This document shows positions 63,729 through 64,000 of a DNA stretch of 64,000 bases, piece after piece; position 1 is the stretch's first letter, and the number at the start of each line of letters is the position of its first letter. The notes under the pieces were generated by a model. The model was not told the origin of the DNA and searched no databases. It was given only the letters and a program-made list of their open reading frames with translations. A program made the position numbers and the translations under genes. The stretch spans positions 4,402,001 through 4,466,000 of the forward strand of contig NC_014217.1 of NCBI RefSeq assembly GCF_000092925.1, in the 5' to 3' direction. The stretch comes from Ancylobacter novellus DSM 506 (GTDB lineage: Bacteria; Pseudomonadota; Alphaproteobacteria; Rhizobiales; Xanthobacteraceae).

Positions 63729-64000
63729 TCAGCTGGCCTTGAGGCGCGGAATGATTTCGCGGGCGATCGTTTCGATCTGGTCCATCTGATACTTGTAGGG
63801 AACGAAGATGATCTTCTGGACGCCGGCGTCGAGATGCTCCTTCAGCTGGGCGACGCACTCGTCGACCGAGCCCATGATGGCGCTCTCGCGGGTGCAGTCG
63901 CTGTGCTCGGGGAAATCCCATTCCTTGTTGAGCCAGTCCATCATGTCCTCGCGGACCGCGTCCTTGGACGGGCCGACCATGATCGGCAGCTGCGAGGCGT
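63729..64000 (-). CDS. luciferase-like flavin-dependent oxidoreductase, C-terminal part (cut by window edge)
   Basis: Only about 90 C-terminal residues are in the window, ending KYQMDQIETIAREIIPRLKAS, with GSVDECVAQLKEHLDAGVQK (the typical LLM-class substrate-inhibition/barrel end). The frame is open through base 64000, so the start is outside. It belongs to the bacterial luciferase superfamily, using F420 or FMN. It lies directly upstream of the M20 gene and may act on the same substrate. Confidence 0.75.
   Translation of the reverse strand, partial: ASQLPIMVGPSKDAVREDMMDWLNKEWDFPEHSDCTRESAIMGSVDECVAQLKEHLDAGVQKIIFVPYKYQMDQIETIAREIIPRLKAS

Noticed and set aside
1..64000. tRNA or rRNA genes, insertion sequences, prophage and CRISPR arrays
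   Set aside because: Reading both strands showed no cloverleaf-like segments, transposase motifs, direct-repeat arrays or phage genes that could be supported; a covariance-model search would be needed for certainty on small RNAs.

Overview
The window is high-GC DNA with dense genes, short gaps and many ATGA stop/start overlaps. It looks like a chromosome segment of a facultatively methylotrophic alphaproteobacterium of the Hyphomicrobiales; Xanthobacteraceae relatives such as Xanthobacter or Ancylobacter are my best guess. The main reasons are a complete calcium-type methanol dehydrogenase locus (mxaFJGI-RSACKLD) with a divergent mxaZYX regulatory operon, together with split-alpha transhydrogenase genes (pntAA-pntAB-pntB) and the DUF3141/Pta/FabI module. 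The taxonomic call is inference. I saw no rRNA, tRNA, insertion sequence, prophage or CRISPR array.

Layout. 0.2-2.5 kb: oxyR, a convergent alpha/beta hydrolase and a small exported protein. 2.5-13.8 kb: a catabolic cluster. It has a LysR regulator divergent from a flavin-dependent monooxygenase with two flavin reductases (+ strand), facing a seven-gene minus-strand run: carbamoylase, hydantoinase/dihydropyrimidinase, a second monooxygenase and a complete polar amino-acid ABC transporter. 13.8-20.2 kb: glgX-treZ-treY, a translationally coupled glycogen-to-trehalose operon. 20.3-34.5 kb: methanol oxidation. mxaZ-mxaY-mxaX run leftward; mxaF-J-G-I-R-S-A-C-K-L-D and a beta-propeller gene run rightward from a shared 448-bp control region. 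34.6-37.1 kb: a small exported protein and a winged-helix/TM/TPR protein. 37.1-43.2 kb: an arginine deiminase operon with two APC antiporters. 43.5-50.6 kb: a small unknown protein, a DUF2950/DUF3300 envelope pair, then a DUF3141 PHA-synthase-like protein, phosphotransacetylase and FabI. 50.6-56.0 kb: an AraC remnant, a GntR regulator divergent from pntAA-pntAB-pntB, and a CBS protein. 56.1-64 kb: diaminopropionate ammonia-lyase, a complete Liv ABC transporter, and on the other strand an M20 amidohydrolase and a flavin-dependent oxidoreductase cut by the window edge.

How the parts may work together. The methanol locus encodes the enzyme, its cytochrome cL acceptor and its maturation factors. 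The 2.5-13.8 kb cluster could import and degrade a cyclic ureide or an N-substituted amino acid. The arc operon and the DUF3141 operon share a 15-bp promoter motif and may form one low-energy or low-oxygen response. The GntR/pnt intergenic region and the liv promoter share an 18-bp motif at three sites, which suggests that one regulator links NADPH supply to uptake and breakdown of an amino-acid-like substrate. These regulatory links rest on sequence similarity alone.
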